This document shows, one piece after another, positions 1 through 12,316 of a DNA stretch of 64,000 nt. The notes below the pieces were generated by a model. That model saw nothing but the letters and a program-made list of their open reading frames with translations. It was not told where the DNA came from and did no database searches. Made by a program: the position numbers and the translations under genes. This DNA comes from Mangifera indica (lineage: Eukaryota; Streptophyta; Magnoliopsida; Sapindales; Anacardiaceae): NCBI RefSeq assembly GCF_011075055.1, contig NC_058155.1:620001-684000 (forward strand), read 5' to 3'. The first letter of the stretch is position 1. The number at the start of each line of letters is the position of its first letter.

Positions 1-599
1 ATTCACAAGTTGGATAGGGTTCAGAACCCAATGAATTCAAAATTCTACTTGTTTTCAATCTCAATATCTTGTTTTCTCTATGTGACCCAAACGATGATGT
101 CAAAGTAACATTGGATTAATTTTTTCTCGAGATCTTTTATTCATGATAACATTTATAATCTTTAGATCATTTAGTTCCAAAACATATAAACTATTTGTAT
201 TTATGCTTTTCTAACTAGAGAATTTCTAAAATGAATCAAACATTCATTACCTTTGAATTACACATTGTAACCATTTTTACATAAGGCAGATACAAAAATT
301 ATATTTCTAGTAATTTTAGCAAAATACAAATCTCTGTACAATCTTAAAAGATGTCTTAATGAAAGCTTTAAAGATCAATTCCCTATGGCTTTAGATGCAA
401 CTCTTGCTCTATTGGCCTTTTTCAAAATGACTTTATTCTTGCATAGTGCAAAACTATTCTGCAAGTCCTATAATGACACGCATATGTAAGATACAGCTGT
501 TGAATCTAATATCCAGATTTAATCATTTGAATCAACATTTAACTCAAATTTTATCGTAAATGAAAGAAATATACTTGTTCTATTTTCCTTCAGACACTA
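1..599 (-). pseudogene. E1 protease / pre-integrase region, degenerate, cut by window edge
   Basis: Order and homology place the protease and gag-pre-integrase region here: the family A counterpart is 29340-29890 and shares the antisense blocks ATCTAATATCCA and GGATAGGGTTC. The last bases encode EPYPTCE, the start of the integrase zinc-binding segment. Stops are frequent in every frame. Only the alignment to A and E2 supports the call. Confidence 0.6.
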
Positions 600-1390
600 A
601 AGGTATAGAAAGCAATTCCTCTTCTAGTCTATGTATTTGTTGCAATAGAAGCACTACCCTTTTACCTTGGCCTTGTTTGTATTGAGTTGGACTTTCTTTA
701 AGTTCTTTTTCTTTGGTCCAACTTTTGGACCTTTCCTAGGTTATTTGTTTTTCTTCTTTACTCCACTTGTGGAGGCAATGAAAACTTCTCTATGCTCTTT
801 TCCCTTGCTTTTAAAATTCATGAATCCCATTCAAAAGCTTTCAAAGCGTGCATTTGATTAAATTAAAATTGTAATTTGTTATAAATGGCTTATAACTATT
901 CGGAAGGGATTAGAGAATCAAGTTGACCTTGACTTTATAGGGAATCATAACCCTATAAACATTTAACTGCTTTAGAATTTTATCATCCTAATGATATGGT
1001 CATCTGGAGGCATTCCCTCCTTAGTCTCATTTTAAAAGGTGTCACACACAGATCATACTCGACCACTCGTGAGTTCTCACCATACAACTCTTGTAAGGCC
1101 ATGATTATATCATTTGTGCTCAGCATGTTTTCATGCTTTATTTAAAGCTCTCTATTCATTAAAGCTAGCATGTAGCTTTGTGCTCTCAGATTATGATCTT
1201 GTCAAGCTTTGAAAACTTCCTTTTGATCATTTGTTGCATTCAAAGCCAAGTCAAGTAGAATGGGTGCTTCCAATACATATGTAGTATTTTCAAAGGTGAG
1301 AACAATTTTCAAATTTCTTAACCAGTCTTTAAAGTTTAACCCGATCAATATATTGTTATCTAAAATTCTTAACAAGACATGACTAGTCAT
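600..1390 (-). pseudogene. gag: E1 gag remnant
   Basis: Capsid/nucleocapsid gene of a copia element. The N-terminus is open from the ATG at 1390 (NILIGLNFKDWLRNLKIVL) to a stop at 1202; later parts appear in shifted frames: a basic SGVKKKN region around 700-760 and a zinc knuckle at about 610-655 (CFYCNK...KRNC) with a stop in place of one residue and the histidine lost. It is homologous to E2 gag at 19161 and family A gag at 30776. It cannot make full-length Gag. Confidence 0.82.
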
Positions 1391-3304
1391 TTCTTTTTAT
1401 CTTATCATAATTGATTAGAAAATATTGCAAAGAAAAATTAATTTTTATTAGTATGTCATATATATATGATTTTAAACTCTTTTATTGCATAATCATATCA
1501 GCTCCCACTATTTTATTCGAATCTCACACTCCCTTAGATAGGATCAAAAATTCCGTTAGATTAAATTTCTTAGTGGAGAATCGAATTCTTATTAAACGTA
1601 ATTAACCTCACATAATAGAAATCATGGTTAATTAAATTTAATAAGTAGGAAACTCTTTCCATTTATATTCCTATATAAGGCTCGATTCGTTTTCCATGCC
1701 TTTCGCTCTGGATAGCTCACATAATAGAAATCTTGACATCCTCAACTAGTTAAATCAAAACTATCACGCTTCCTCAAAACGACATTTTCATCATGTCCTC
1801 ACATAATAGAATTCTTGGTCATAATGAAAATAATCACTCCAAAACAAGATAAATTTAATTCTATAACATAAATTCTACAATTTTCACATAATAGAAATTT
1901 TTGGATATTAAATTATATGTTATAGAATTTAATTATCCCATGATGGGAGGCATAGATTTAATAATTTTAATTAGAGAGATTTAGGCTTAACTTATTTTTA
2001 ATTAAGTTTAATTAAGCATGACATACATACATCTAATATATGCATAATTTAAAACTTAGTAGGATGATCATAAGGTTTTCGAAATTACAACCTAATGACA
2101 AACTATTTACCTAGGTCTATGTCTTCATTTGGATCACCATTCAGATCACCTTCAAGTCCTCATCTAACCATTCCAATTACATTTGAAACTTAGGCATGCA
2201 AACCCAATAAAATAAAAACAAACCTAAACAAATGGGATGAGATTATTTAATACAAACCCCTTAATCAAAAGAATATTACAACCTAATTATTAAAATTTTG
2301 AAAGAAAATAACAAATTACACACATGATCATCTTTTAATCATTCATCTATTCAACATTCACATTAATATTTAATAATTTCAGTTTAAATGGCATGATGCA
2401 TATTATTTAAATATTGATAATATTTATTTTAAATAACATTTATTTAACACTAGACCATGACTACTTTCATATTTAATCAACATTAATTGTTAGTTAACCT
2501 TGTGCACCTTCATTAACTTATGCACTCAATCACATTAATACAAGTTGATACTTATACACATTATCTCATCCAACTAATGCACTTAATTACATTAATGCAA
2601 GTTGATTCTTCTACACAATCTTTCATTCAACTAAAATGAACAAAATCATGCACATCATCTCATGGATCATACACATATATTACCATTCAAAACAACATTC
2701 ACATACTTTCACCATGCATCATATCCTTTTAGATTACATGTAATTACATTAATCATACACATCATAATCTTTACCCAAGTGTCTTAATCAACATTCAAAC
2801 ATCATTTAGCATTTCCAAATGTGAACTTGAAAAATCTAGAATTTTTTATGAACATTTCAGCATGTATATGCAAATGTATTAACTTATCTCCATACATCAA
2901 ACTTTCCTATGTATATACCATACATGCATGCCCTTAATCATGTTTTTTATGTACAACACACAAAATTAATAGAAACTTTTCAATGTATATCATCATATAC
3001 ATCTAGCCAACATGCATCAATAAGAATTTCAGGATTTAAATTTCAATTCTCAAGCCAAAAAACACATATATGTCTAAATCAAGCACATATACATGTATCC
3101 CATGAACACTTCATCATGTACATGCCATATATTACATGTTCTTCATCTTAAAATCACTAGAACGTGAAGAGAAAAATAAAAATCAAGCCAAGACAATCTA
3201 GCAGAGACATTCAAAAGGAGAACAGAAGCATATATATGGCATCAATACATACTTTTATGCATTTTAAACACATATTTGGCTTTGAAAGACATACAAGGAG
3301 TTGT
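1391..3304 (-). other. Untranslated leader of E1
   Basis: About 1.9 kb separates the primer site from the gag start at 1390. It aligns with the E2 leader (17241-19160). The part near the LTR has imperfect ~57-bp repeats (about 2500-2640, motif ACATTAATGCAAGTTGAT); the part near gag has the four-hairpin array (1588-1934). No reading frame is kept between E1 and E2 here: the frame open in E2 has several stops in E1, so I treat it as non-coding. Confidence 0.75.
1588..1934 (-). other. Four-hairpin leader array of E1
   Basis: Four copies of a loop motif (plus strand CACATAATAGAA; sense TTCTATTATGTG) start at 1609, 1718, 1800 and 1885. Three are enclosed by clear inverted repeats: 1588-1607 with 1626-1645, 1784-1798 with 1817-1831, and 1852-1873 with 1911-1934. 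The copy at 1718 has a weaker stem. Loops are 18, 18 and about 37 nt. Spacing and loop sizes match E2 and family A while stem sequences differ. Confidence 0.75.
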
Positions 3305-3320
3305 ACTAGAACTGATACCA
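3305..3320 (-). other. Primer-binding site of E1
   Basis: Two bases after the LTR end the minus strand reads TGGTATCAGTTCTAGT. TGGTATCA matches the complement of the initiator-Met tRNA 3' end used by most plant copia elements; later bases have diverged. This fixes the LTR orientation and shows that the leader and gag lie to the left. Confidence 0.8.
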
Positions 3321-3322
3321 TT

Positions 3323-4850
3323 TGAAAATAGTAGATGAAGAAGAAGAAACAAAGGATGTCATACATGTAGGTAGAACAAGTATCAAAGCATGATTAAGGC
3401 ATATAAGAGAAGGATGAAACTTTTACCTACTCTTTCGCCTCTTATAGGGATACAAGATGATGGATTAAACTCCTTACTTGAAGAACCTCCAAAGAAATTA
3501 ACCTTCCAAGCCAAAACCTAGAGAAAGAAAAGAGTTTTTTTTTTTTTTTTGAAAGAAAGTAAAGTACAAGAATGCTTATGTTAGATCAAAATGAACTAAA
3601 ATGCACTTTATATAATGGTGACCTAGTTTGTAATTTTGAAATTCTTATTTGGGCCAAAAAATTCATAATTTGAAGCCTTATCATGCATATATATCCAATA
3701 TACACGTTAGCCACCTTAATTTCATCTCACTAATATCTTAAATTTTAAAATGTTATTTTTGCACCTAGATAACATTTTATATAATTTTCATTATCCTTTG
3801 GAAGGTGTGAGCCATCCTTGGATAGTTAATTCTCCCTTTCAAAAGTTTGGCTCATTGGTGTGACTCTTTAGATTCACTGTGATGTAGTTGTGAGTCTTTT
3901 TTAAACAATCTAAACGTGCATCTGAAAACTCAATGACTATGGTAAACACTAGCAATGCATCATAACCTCTAAACATTCTCCATTAAACATAATATCTCTG
4001 ATCATATGTTCTATGTAGGTAATGTCTTTTCATTGTCTAATCCAGATCGATTTCAGACTCATAGATTTTCAATGTCCTAATTTTGATTTTTTATGAATTA
4101 TCAATTTAAATACTCAAAACACGTTATTACAAACATCCTTTGTATGGCTTACATTATTCTCTAACTAGAGATTTCAATTTCCAATACTTATTAATGTTCG
4201 CTCCAAACTCAGATCCACGTCAAATTAGTGGATATTTACAATCCAATACTTTTCGAGTCAACAAATCCTATCTAGGTCATCATTCGTCTTCATATACAAA
4301 TAACATATGACCAATATAATTTCTCATATGGAATATGGTTAACCTCATATTCATACACCACTTGAACCACACATATCTATATCAGATTCGATTATGACAT
4401 TTCAGGTCAAAGGATTACTTCATACACAAGTATGATCATACAATAAGTCATTGATTATGATTTAATAACCATGCAACTTATCATTATTACTTATGTTTTA
4501 AAAACAGTTCTCTAGCTCTTGATCCATAATAATACCCTAATGAAAAAACCATCATCGCCATCGACATTAATGTTATCTCATGACATTCAACGAAGGTATT
4601 CAGTAAGTCTACTATGTGATATAATTGTCTAAGTTATATCACATAAGAAACAATTTGATGATTCAGTTTGTATTAAGTGAGTCATGCAGACAGTTTATAC
4701 ACATACTTTATATTATCGTAAATGAAGGAAATAACTTATGCATATTAACAAAATAACTACTTTTTATTAATAAATTATTTAGAAGATTATATACAAGATG
4801 AAATGCCTTGAAATCAACAACACTAATGGTTCATAAGGCATACACTAACA
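3323..4850 (-). repeat. 5' LTR of E1 (family E, 1528 bp)
   Basis: On the minus strand it opens TGTTAGTGTATGCC at 4850 and closes CTATTTTCA at 3323, directly before a tRNA-Met-type primer site. It aligns along its whole length with the plus-strand LTR at 15713-17226: shared blocks include the TTATTTAGAAGATTATATAC stretch near its 5' end, a block ending ATCATACTTGTGTA, and the TATA region. The partner 3' LTR lies outside the window. Confidence 0.88.
3607..3614 (-). promoter_or_regulatory. Probable TATA box of the E1 LTR
   Basis: The minus strand reads ACCATTATATAAAGTGCA here, about 290 bp before the LTR end. The same block (CATTATATAGAGTGCA) lies at the matching place in the E2 LTR. Conservation at a fixed position near the LTR 3' end is what is expected of the U3 core promoter. 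No transcription start can be read from the sequence. Confidence 0.6.
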
Positions 4851-5363
4851 CCACTATCATCCTTATGGGAGTTTACTACTGACTTCAGATGGCAGTGATA
4901 GTTAGGTCGAGATTAAGGGCATTTTCAAGATTTGAATAAAAGTTAATAATAGAGTCTCCTACTTACTAAGTGTTTTAACACTCACTCCTTTTGTGCAAGT
5001 GTAGGTGCTAGTGATCAAGATGTTTATGAGACGAGTGATGGTCAACAAGCATAAAGCAGTGAGGGCTTTTCTGTTATTTTTATTTATTCAACTTTCATAG
5101 TTTCTTTGATTTTTGTGTAATTGGCTACTCATGTATTGATTGTCTGTTTATGTTTTATGGATTGGATATCTTTTGTACACTTTCAGTTTTCATGTTTATA
5201 AGGGTATTTTAATAATTTTACAAAGATTAATAAATGAGTTTTAATTTTAAATATTTTACAAGTTTTACTATATGTTTTTTTTTTTAAATAATACATGCTC
5301 AAATAGTTAATTTAGTGACATTTTCCTCCAGATGACAATATTTTTGGAAGGAGTGTTACATTC
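4851..5363 (+). repeat. Gypsy (Tekay-like) LTR 3' fragment
   Basis: The block closes GGAAGGAGTGTTACA followed by TTCATGATAT. The minus-strand gypsy LTR at 58030 ends with nearly the same string (GGAAAGGAGTGTTACA). It also holds CTACTTACTAAGTGTTTTAACACTCACTCC, an analogue of the ACTCAGTGAGTGTTTTCACTTA block inside that LTR (near 58350-58380). The left part abuts the E1 LTR, so E1 may have landed in it. Truncated, no coding sequence. Confidence 0.5.
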
Positions 5364-6090
5364 ATGATATGTCATTACTAGAATTATCCATTAATAACCT
5401 CAACAAAATAACTTAACCCATTATACAATCAAAGTCATGATCATTTTCTAAACTAAGTTCATCGATCACACATATAATAGCTTGTCCATAATCAATCAAA
5501 ATAAGAGTACATCATAATTACCTTTCTTTCGACAATGCAATTGCTTTTCACATGACAAGAATACTTTCCTAGCAATGCCTAGAATCTTAAAACTCTTAAA
5601 ATCCATTCTCTTTCTCTTTGGTGGCTTTGGAAAATATGAGGAAAAGTGAGCCCAACACGTTTGCTACCCTTTTTATTTACTAAAAATTGCGATATATAGA
5701 TGTATATGTTGTTACCCATTAATGACAGTTTCTGAAATCCTTGCGTAATTGATCCTTATTTAAAATTCAAATGCATTGACTATATACAGGTGTGTATGTC
5801 TTCCAAACTTAGCTAATTTCCATTCATCATAAGAAAAAAAACTATTTTTCCCTTGCTATCATACTCATGGGCGTGTGGGCTACCTATATGATTGTGCAAC
5901 CCCAAAATAACACATACACAAAGACAAACATAATCACAAGGAAAAAAGACATTTACCTTTGGGCATATTTGTAGGTGTTACACATCTGGGATATCACGTG
6001 CTTTCACCAAGGTTCTAGGATGTCAACATACATTGTTTAGTATTAGTTATCATGGATGGCACAGATATTCAAGTTTGGGCATAGGGTGTT
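5364..6090. other. Unassigned AT-rich DNA
   Basis: No coding similarity or terminal repeat is recognised. It may be the leader or flank of the gypsy fragment to its left, but nothing in it proves this. Confidence 0.3.
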
Positions 6091-6460
6091 AAGATAAATG
6101 GATGGGCATCTAGGTACTGGTGTAACACTCTGAATACCACAACTAGATGAAACATAAAATATCTAGGCTTATATTATTCTTTTACTGTTATATGCATAAG
6201 ACCGAGAGGTCACCTACTTACTGAGTGTGTTTCACTTATTATATTCCTTTATGATTTTATAGGTAGTATCATTAAGTAGGGGGTGGCAATAGAGCCAATA
6301 GGTCAACTCAAGTTGTTGCATAAGGCAAGGGGCATTTTCAAGATTTGAATTTTTTGATTTTAACCATGTCGTTTATGCACTGATTTATGGTATTAGGATT
6401 ACTATGTACTTAGGTTTTTTTTTTTGTAAACTTGGAGTTCAACCACAGGTTTGGTTTAGA
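6091..6460 (+). repeat. Second gypsy LTR-like fragment
   Basis: CACCTACTTACTGAGTGTGTTTCACTTATT and, further on, GGGGCATTTTCAAGATTTGAAT repeat motifs seen at 4910-5000 in the first fragment. It is therefore a diverged, truncated relative in the same orientation. Ends were not found. Confidence 0.4.
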
Positions 6461-7379
6461 TTAATTATTGATGTTTGTTAGTGCACATTTTGGGAATATG
6501 ACCTTTAATTATTATAAATACCATGCATTTATTTTAATTGTTACGTATGGTTTGAGATGTTTTAAGATAACACGTCTCTTTGGGTACATATTCCAAGTGA
6601 AGGTATATATCTGGAAAGAAGTTTTACACTTTCAGTATCAGTTGGGTAGATACTACATGTCACCTTGTATTGACAAATGCGTTCCTTACTTTGCCGCTAA
6701 CTTACTTCACCTTTGCTTTAGTGAACAAGCAAAGTATGTTAGTTAAGTTGGACCTAATATGACCACTACCCAATTTCCATATGGTATAAGTGTTCCTTTG
6801 ATTTGGTGAACAAGGTTCTGATGCATAAGGGCTTAATTTATGTGTCATATTGGAAGGCGCTAGTTATAAATGTTTGACTTAATATTTAGTTTAGGGATTT
6901 GTTATTTAATATATCAATAATTTTAGTCCACATGTAAGGTGTTATTTGAGAAAAATAAAACCTAAGCATGCATACTACAACATAAAGTAAATCGAGTCAA
7001 TGTACAACTTACTTTGATGTCAAGCCTATCAAACCATAAGGGGTTTGACTAGTCAACATAGGTCCTACTCTTCAAGTCTTCAATGCTTCTCTTAAGCCTT
7101 TATTCTTTAAGTGTACATGGTTTTGTTTCTTAGTTGCATACATTCTAATAAATGAAATAAACTTAATTCTAATTATATGTTTACAATCGAAAATCTTAAG
7201 TTTGATTTGAGTCAGGTGACAAAAAGAAGTATAATTAGAGTAAAAGAAAAGGTAAACACACAAATCCTATTTTCCAAAAATTAAATTACAAACATTTATT
7301 CTCAAAAATAAAATAAAAACATTCATTGGCCTTTTACCTGTATACCGAGTACTATGCTTATATAAACTGTAAGGAATTT
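6461..7379. other. Unassigned DNA between gypsy fragments and element D
   Basis: An open frame of 92 codons at 6468-6746 on the plus strand shows no motif I recognise, and its composition is that of random AT-rich DNA. The boundary with the element D 3' LTR is blurred. Confidence 0.3.
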
Positions 7380-9316
7380 GTGGCCTTCGAGTTATAGAAT
7401 AATATTTAAAATTTTTAATTAATAAACATGCATACTATAAAAACCTCTTTTTGATCAATCATATAGGATAATTAATTCACAAACATGTTATTAACACTCA
7501 TAGGGTATTTATAGAATATACCTATATAAAGACAATTCTTTTGACTTCCATTGATTGAGATAGAATGTGAAGTCATTCCCAAAAACCAAAACAAGTCTAA
7601 ATCTCGGTATCCACATGAAACACAAACTGAATTGGAGGCTAAAATTATGCTCAAAGGCTACCAGGGCTTGAGCATGATTTATTTAATTTTAGATGAAAAA
7701 CATTGCAAAGTTTTTTCTTCTATATTATTATCAAATAAAGGCTAGGGTTATTTATGCAAAAATAATATATGTGCCACCTATGAGAAGTGAAGCACATAAA
7801 TCCCTTTTCAACCTTGGTGGCTAAGCATTTAATTTTTTCTTCACTTGTTCCCTTAAGAAGAAGAACATCTATGTTAGTTTGGCCTTTAAACACACAAGTA
7901 TATACATAAACTCATAAAGGCCCTACCAATGAATTTCACATTGAAATTCATGAGTACATACACACACAAACACATATACATATATTTATATTAATATATT
8001 TTTTAAATAACATATATATTGTTATATTATATTATATAATTATAAACTTAGTAACCAACATGGAATAATGCATTAAGCTTGGATTTATCTAACTAGGTAA
8101 ATCCAATCAAACCTTATATTTTCTAACATACTTCCCTAACCACTCAAGATTACTTTACTTTAGTCCTTCAATACCATAAAATATACTTTTGGGTTTAAAG
8201 AATTTTCCAAAACTCAAAACCCTAAATTTAAAATCCTAATCGAATTTGACTCAAATTCAAATTGGAAAATCCTATACCTCTAATGTTTGATCAACTTTTT
8301 TTGTGAATGAACCATGGGTTCTCCACTAAGTTGATAATGACTAGATTCATGTTAGGCTCCCAACCTAGCATTAATCTGAACACAAACCAAGAATGACCTC
8401 TAGTAAGATATCATAGCCACCCGATTAATAGAGCATTAGTGTATGACTTCTTAACCTATCAATGATAAAGTTACTCGTATAATTTGATTTTTTTCATCAT
8501 ACGATATTTCTTCGAGGCTGAGGTATAGATTAAATGTCTCCTTCAAGGATCCTCGAGTTATATAAATTGACTTTTATCAATGGCTAGAAAAACATCGAAT
8601 CGAACATCAACTCAATCTCACTATGGTTATAAATTTAATTAGTCATTATAATCTATGAGAGAGCCCTAATTGAGATATTAACTCTCGTGCTCGGGAGTGA
8701 CAAATCCTCTATTGATCAACCATAACCTTTGTACAAATCTTGATATGGATAATCACAACTTTCTGGCACTCTTCTAACTAGACTACGTTGGACTAGTGTT
8801 AAACCATATTAATCCTTATAGAAAACAATCTAGTGATCTCAAGTATAAGGATCACATATACCTCTGTTCACTAAGAGAATATATTCTATAAACACTGGAG
8901 CAACCATCCATATGAAATCCTCTTGGTGGGTTAGTCTAGTAAGCACGTCTGCAACATGTACCCATGTGTTGCTCTAAGTTGTCAACAAACAACTTTGACA
9001 TGAGAGAACTGTCATCATCTTTCGATGAGGTCATTCAATACTATGATAACTCTATTACTATTACCCATGAGCTTGGTCATGGTAATACCAGAGTTATGGA
9101 TGTTTTAAAAATAACCACCCAATATACATATAAGGTTCTCACGATCAGGTGTTAAACACTGATCCCCTCATCATAGTTCAACCATTTTTAGCTCATTTTT
9201 TTAGCACACATTAATATACTTTATAAACAAAAAATGCCACAGTAAGTTATAAATATGACCTTTATTAATGAACTTAAACTATTATGGGGATTTGCTCTAG
9301 AGCACTATCCTTAATA
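7380..9316 (-). repeat. 3' LTR of element D, diverged
   Basis: On the minus strand it starts TATTAAGGATAGTGC (TG lost) right after a polypurine tract, as in the C element at 51616 (TGTTAAGGTAGGTACC). Colinear blocks shared with other C LTRs include GACAGTTCTCATG near 9000, AGCAACACATGGGTACATG, the GTGATCC...CTTGAGATCACTAGATT block near 8830-8860, and the CCTTGGTATCCA-type region near 7600. The 3' terminus (about 7320-7390) is unclear. Confidence 0.55.
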
Positions 9317-9335
9317 ATCTCTCACTTGTACTATA
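9317..9335 (-). other. Polypurine tract of element D
   Basis: The minus strand reads CTATAGTACAAGTGAGAGAT directly before the 3' LTR. The C element has CTATAGTGCAAGTGAGAGAT at the same place (about 51596-51615). The polypurine tract primes plus-strand DNA synthesis. Confidence 0.65.
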
Positions 9336-12316
9336 GTTAATCATCCATTCAAGAAACATCAAATGATGATATGTGACCATCATTGTTTCTATTGCAATAG
9401 AACATTCATTGATACAATTTGTTCATTCAGTTTCCAAAGGTTAACTAACCTTTCCTCTATTAAATTTAACAAGGTAAAATCACTAGAGTATGCAATTAGA
9501 CTGTTCGCTGAGATCGTGACTCATTGAAGCACTTTTTTGGAACTAATAGTACTAAATCAATGATGCTAAAAGTAAATTTTACGATCTAATATTCATTGCA
9601 TTTTGAATTCCTCATACTCTACTTTCAACATAGAATTGATTCAACATATGTATAATCTGTCCTTTTGAATTGATATTCATTATATTCAACTTGATTTGTC
9701 TTATGTTTCATCCTTCAAGACCTCAAGAACTATCTATATTCCTTTTAAGGAAATCAAGGATATTTTCTAATGTGTTGTCCAACGACGCCTATTTGGACAA
9801 AGGTGATATTTCTAAAAGATTAAGATATTAACTTTGGTTGTATATCATGATATTCATGATCTTTCTGTTATATAGCACTAATAAAAATCTAATCATCTTT
9901 ATTTCCCAATTTATGTGTTCAATGACACATAATCTAAGAGAGGCATGTATCATTATGACAAAAGAGAGTTTTTCAAATTCTTATTTGCTAAATCCCTTCA
10001 ACCTTCGTTTATTATAAGCACTCCAAATTAAATTCAGTAGTCTATACAATCTATAACAATAAATCAAGTGAGGATATGAACTACTTAGTTTAAGTTCTTT
10101 TACAAAGGATTATTTGGTTACCCAAGTCTTATTAAACCAGTTACAAATTTGGCATTTAATTCTAATATGTTTATCATTGTACAAATATATAGTGTTAAAA
10201 TTGTCATTGCACTCCTATTGGCTTTTGTATACAAATTTCATATTCATCTTAGTAAAAACAAAAGATTTTATGGGTTTATTTGTACGAACATTTCTAGATT
10301 CTAATGTTCATATGAGTTCCTAAATAGAACTCATCAACTTGCATACCTGACCAACTCATTTTCTTGGTCAATACCATTGGTTATGTTATTGTCATAACCA
10401 TTCTAGGTGTTATCCATAGGAGTTGCTCTTGACAATTAATGTCAAATTTTTAATGATATGCAGTAACTATAAGTGCATCTAGAATTTAACGACAGTTGTA
10501 GGTCTCAGATTTTAACATCATAAATGATTAGTGTGTTTATCAAAAGTTTTGAGAATTTTAATTCTTATAAACTTATAATGCACCTCATCTTTCCTACATG
10601 ATTCTATATACTTAGGCTAATTACTTGTTTCTTTCTAAGAGTAAGTAATTTTCATTATGATGTTCAATCATACATATTGGCACATAATTTATTTTATGTC
10701 TATCTTTCTTGTGAATTAGAACTCGATTAAGTTCTATTATCCTCCCACTTGATTTTTAGAGAATGATTATGAAAGAATCTTCCAAAATAGATTTTGAAAC
10801 CTATTTGGTACTTGGAAGAGCAATATTTTTAAATTTCCTTTAAAATATCACACAAGATAATCTATTTAACATATGGTTCGACTGACTTAAGTTAATTACT
10901 TAATATTAGTGTTACTACCATTGTTAAATAAATCAGTGGACTTAAATCCAACAGGTACAACACATATAAAATATGTTATACTCATAGACATAAAAGTAGG
11001 TTACAATCATTAAGGTGTTACCATAGAATATTTAGCTGGTATTAAAACTCTCACTACATCTCAGACATTAAATTGGATTGTCTATCTTACGAATTCACCT
11101 TTTTGGTAAACCCAAGTGATTAAATACATATGTTAAGAAATTCGTTTTTTATTTTTAAATTCCTTGAATTTTTTCAAAGTATTTAGATTCGTATTTCCAA
11201 AATCATATTCATTGGAATGGCCAATAAATAAAATGAAATTAAAAATTTATTTTGTTCAACACAAATTGCTAATTCTCTTTGTTTAGATGAAATTCAACAG
11301 TAGAGTGATGCTTCAATGAAAACAGCAAAGGGTTGACATACTCATCTTTGTCTAAAAGACATAACTAGTATCTGTCATTCAATAATAATTGAATGAATCA
11401 AAATTCTAGTCATGATTCAGTCTTTTGTGCCAAATTATTGGTCCAAATTAATTTATACAATTAAGAATTCTTGAAATAATCATAGTAATAAATCCCTCAA
11501 AAGTTTTATTTCTCAAAATGTTACAACTAGTTATAGAATGAATACAAAAGTCTTACAACTAATGTGGCATATAAGTGCCATATTTCTAACTTGTAGGTCC
11601 ACATTTTCTTTTGGCTAACATCATACTATACCTCGATTTCTTCACATCCAACAAATGTGAGAATTTAAATCTCATGTTAAATAGTTCAAAATTTCAAGAA
11701 AAAGTTCAATTCTCAATCTTACCTAAAGTTGAAGACTCAGTCTTCCTTATTTTGTTAGCTAAAAAGGTTTTGTAGCATTTGCTTCAGTGGCTAGATTTAC
11801 TATATCAAAAGTAAATTACCTTACTTTTGCTAACTGAGCCCTTATGAAAGTTTAGTATGCTCTGAAGTACTAACTGAGATTCAGAATTCAGCTAGGCATT
11901 AATCTTACTTCTTTCTTCCTCACTTTTCAAGCTAGCTTTGTCTTGTTTAGCCATCCTTATCAAACCTTCAATAGACTCTCTCTTGTTATCCTTTAGAAAG
12001 TCCATAATGTACTTAATATAAGATTCAGGTAAAAAAAAGACAACAAGGTTAAAGACCATGTTATTCGTCATACGTCAGTCCAAAGTTTTGGCCTCTCAAT
12101 CAATTTAATTATATTAAACAAAATTCATGAATAATCACTCAATAATTTAATATAGTTTATGTTGTATATGATACTCAACAAATCATAGAACAACATGATT
12201 ACAAATCATCTTTATCAATTTTAACAATTTTGATTAATCCAATTACATGCAATCAACATAGAAAATCAATCAAAACAAACAACAAATATATATTTTCATA
12301 AAAATATGCTAAATGG
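9336..12316 (-). pseudogene. Degraded interior of element D
   Basis: About 3 kb where gag-pol should be. Only a gag segment (11878-12058) and a leader (12060-12310, alignable with 22700-22966) can be recognised. Near 9340-9400 the sequence still resembles the RNase H 3' flank of the C element (TAGAAACA...). I could not place protease, integrase or RT. A polypurine-like string (AAGTGGGAGGATAATAG, antisense near 10750) is not followed by an LTR. Confidence 0.45.
11878..12058 (-). pseudogene. gag: Gag fragment of element D
   Basis: One minus-strand frame reads LPESYIKYIMDFLKDNKR followed by ESIEGLIRMAKQDKASLKSE. This is the copia Gag pattern in which a LLxSLPxSY segment precedes the helix of the UBN2-type Gag domain. 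The upstream part of gag is missing, since the leader begins only ~250 bp away. Confidence 0.6.

Larger units (their letters stand above)
1..4850 (-). mobile_element. Ty1/copia element E1 (Angela/BARE-like), 5' part, runs off left edge
   Basis: Read on the minus strand, this is a 5' LTR (4850-3323), a primer-binding site, a ~1.9 kb leader, gag and the beginning of pol, which continues beyond position 1. The element class follows from gag (NILIGLNFKDWLRNLKIVL), a degenerate zinc knuckle, an integrase zinc-site start (EPYPTCE) antisense to positions 1-30, and a long LTR with terminal TG...CA. It is non-autonomous: gag holds stops and frameshifts. E2 at 15713 is a close relative on the opposite strand. 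Confidence 0.88.

Noticed and set aside
1588..1934. CRISPR-like array, because a ~12-bp motif recurs at 80-110 bp
   Set aside because: The repeat is too short and variable, lies in an eukaryotic retrotransposon leader, and is enclosed by distinct hairpins.
6468..6746. 92-codon plus-strand frame
   Set aside because: No domain, no neighbour in the same frame, composition of AT-rich non-coding DNA.
10730..10760. Polypurine tract (antisense AAGTGGGAGGATAATAG) marking another 3' LTR
   Set aside because: It is not followed by TG-starting sequence resembling any LTR in the window.
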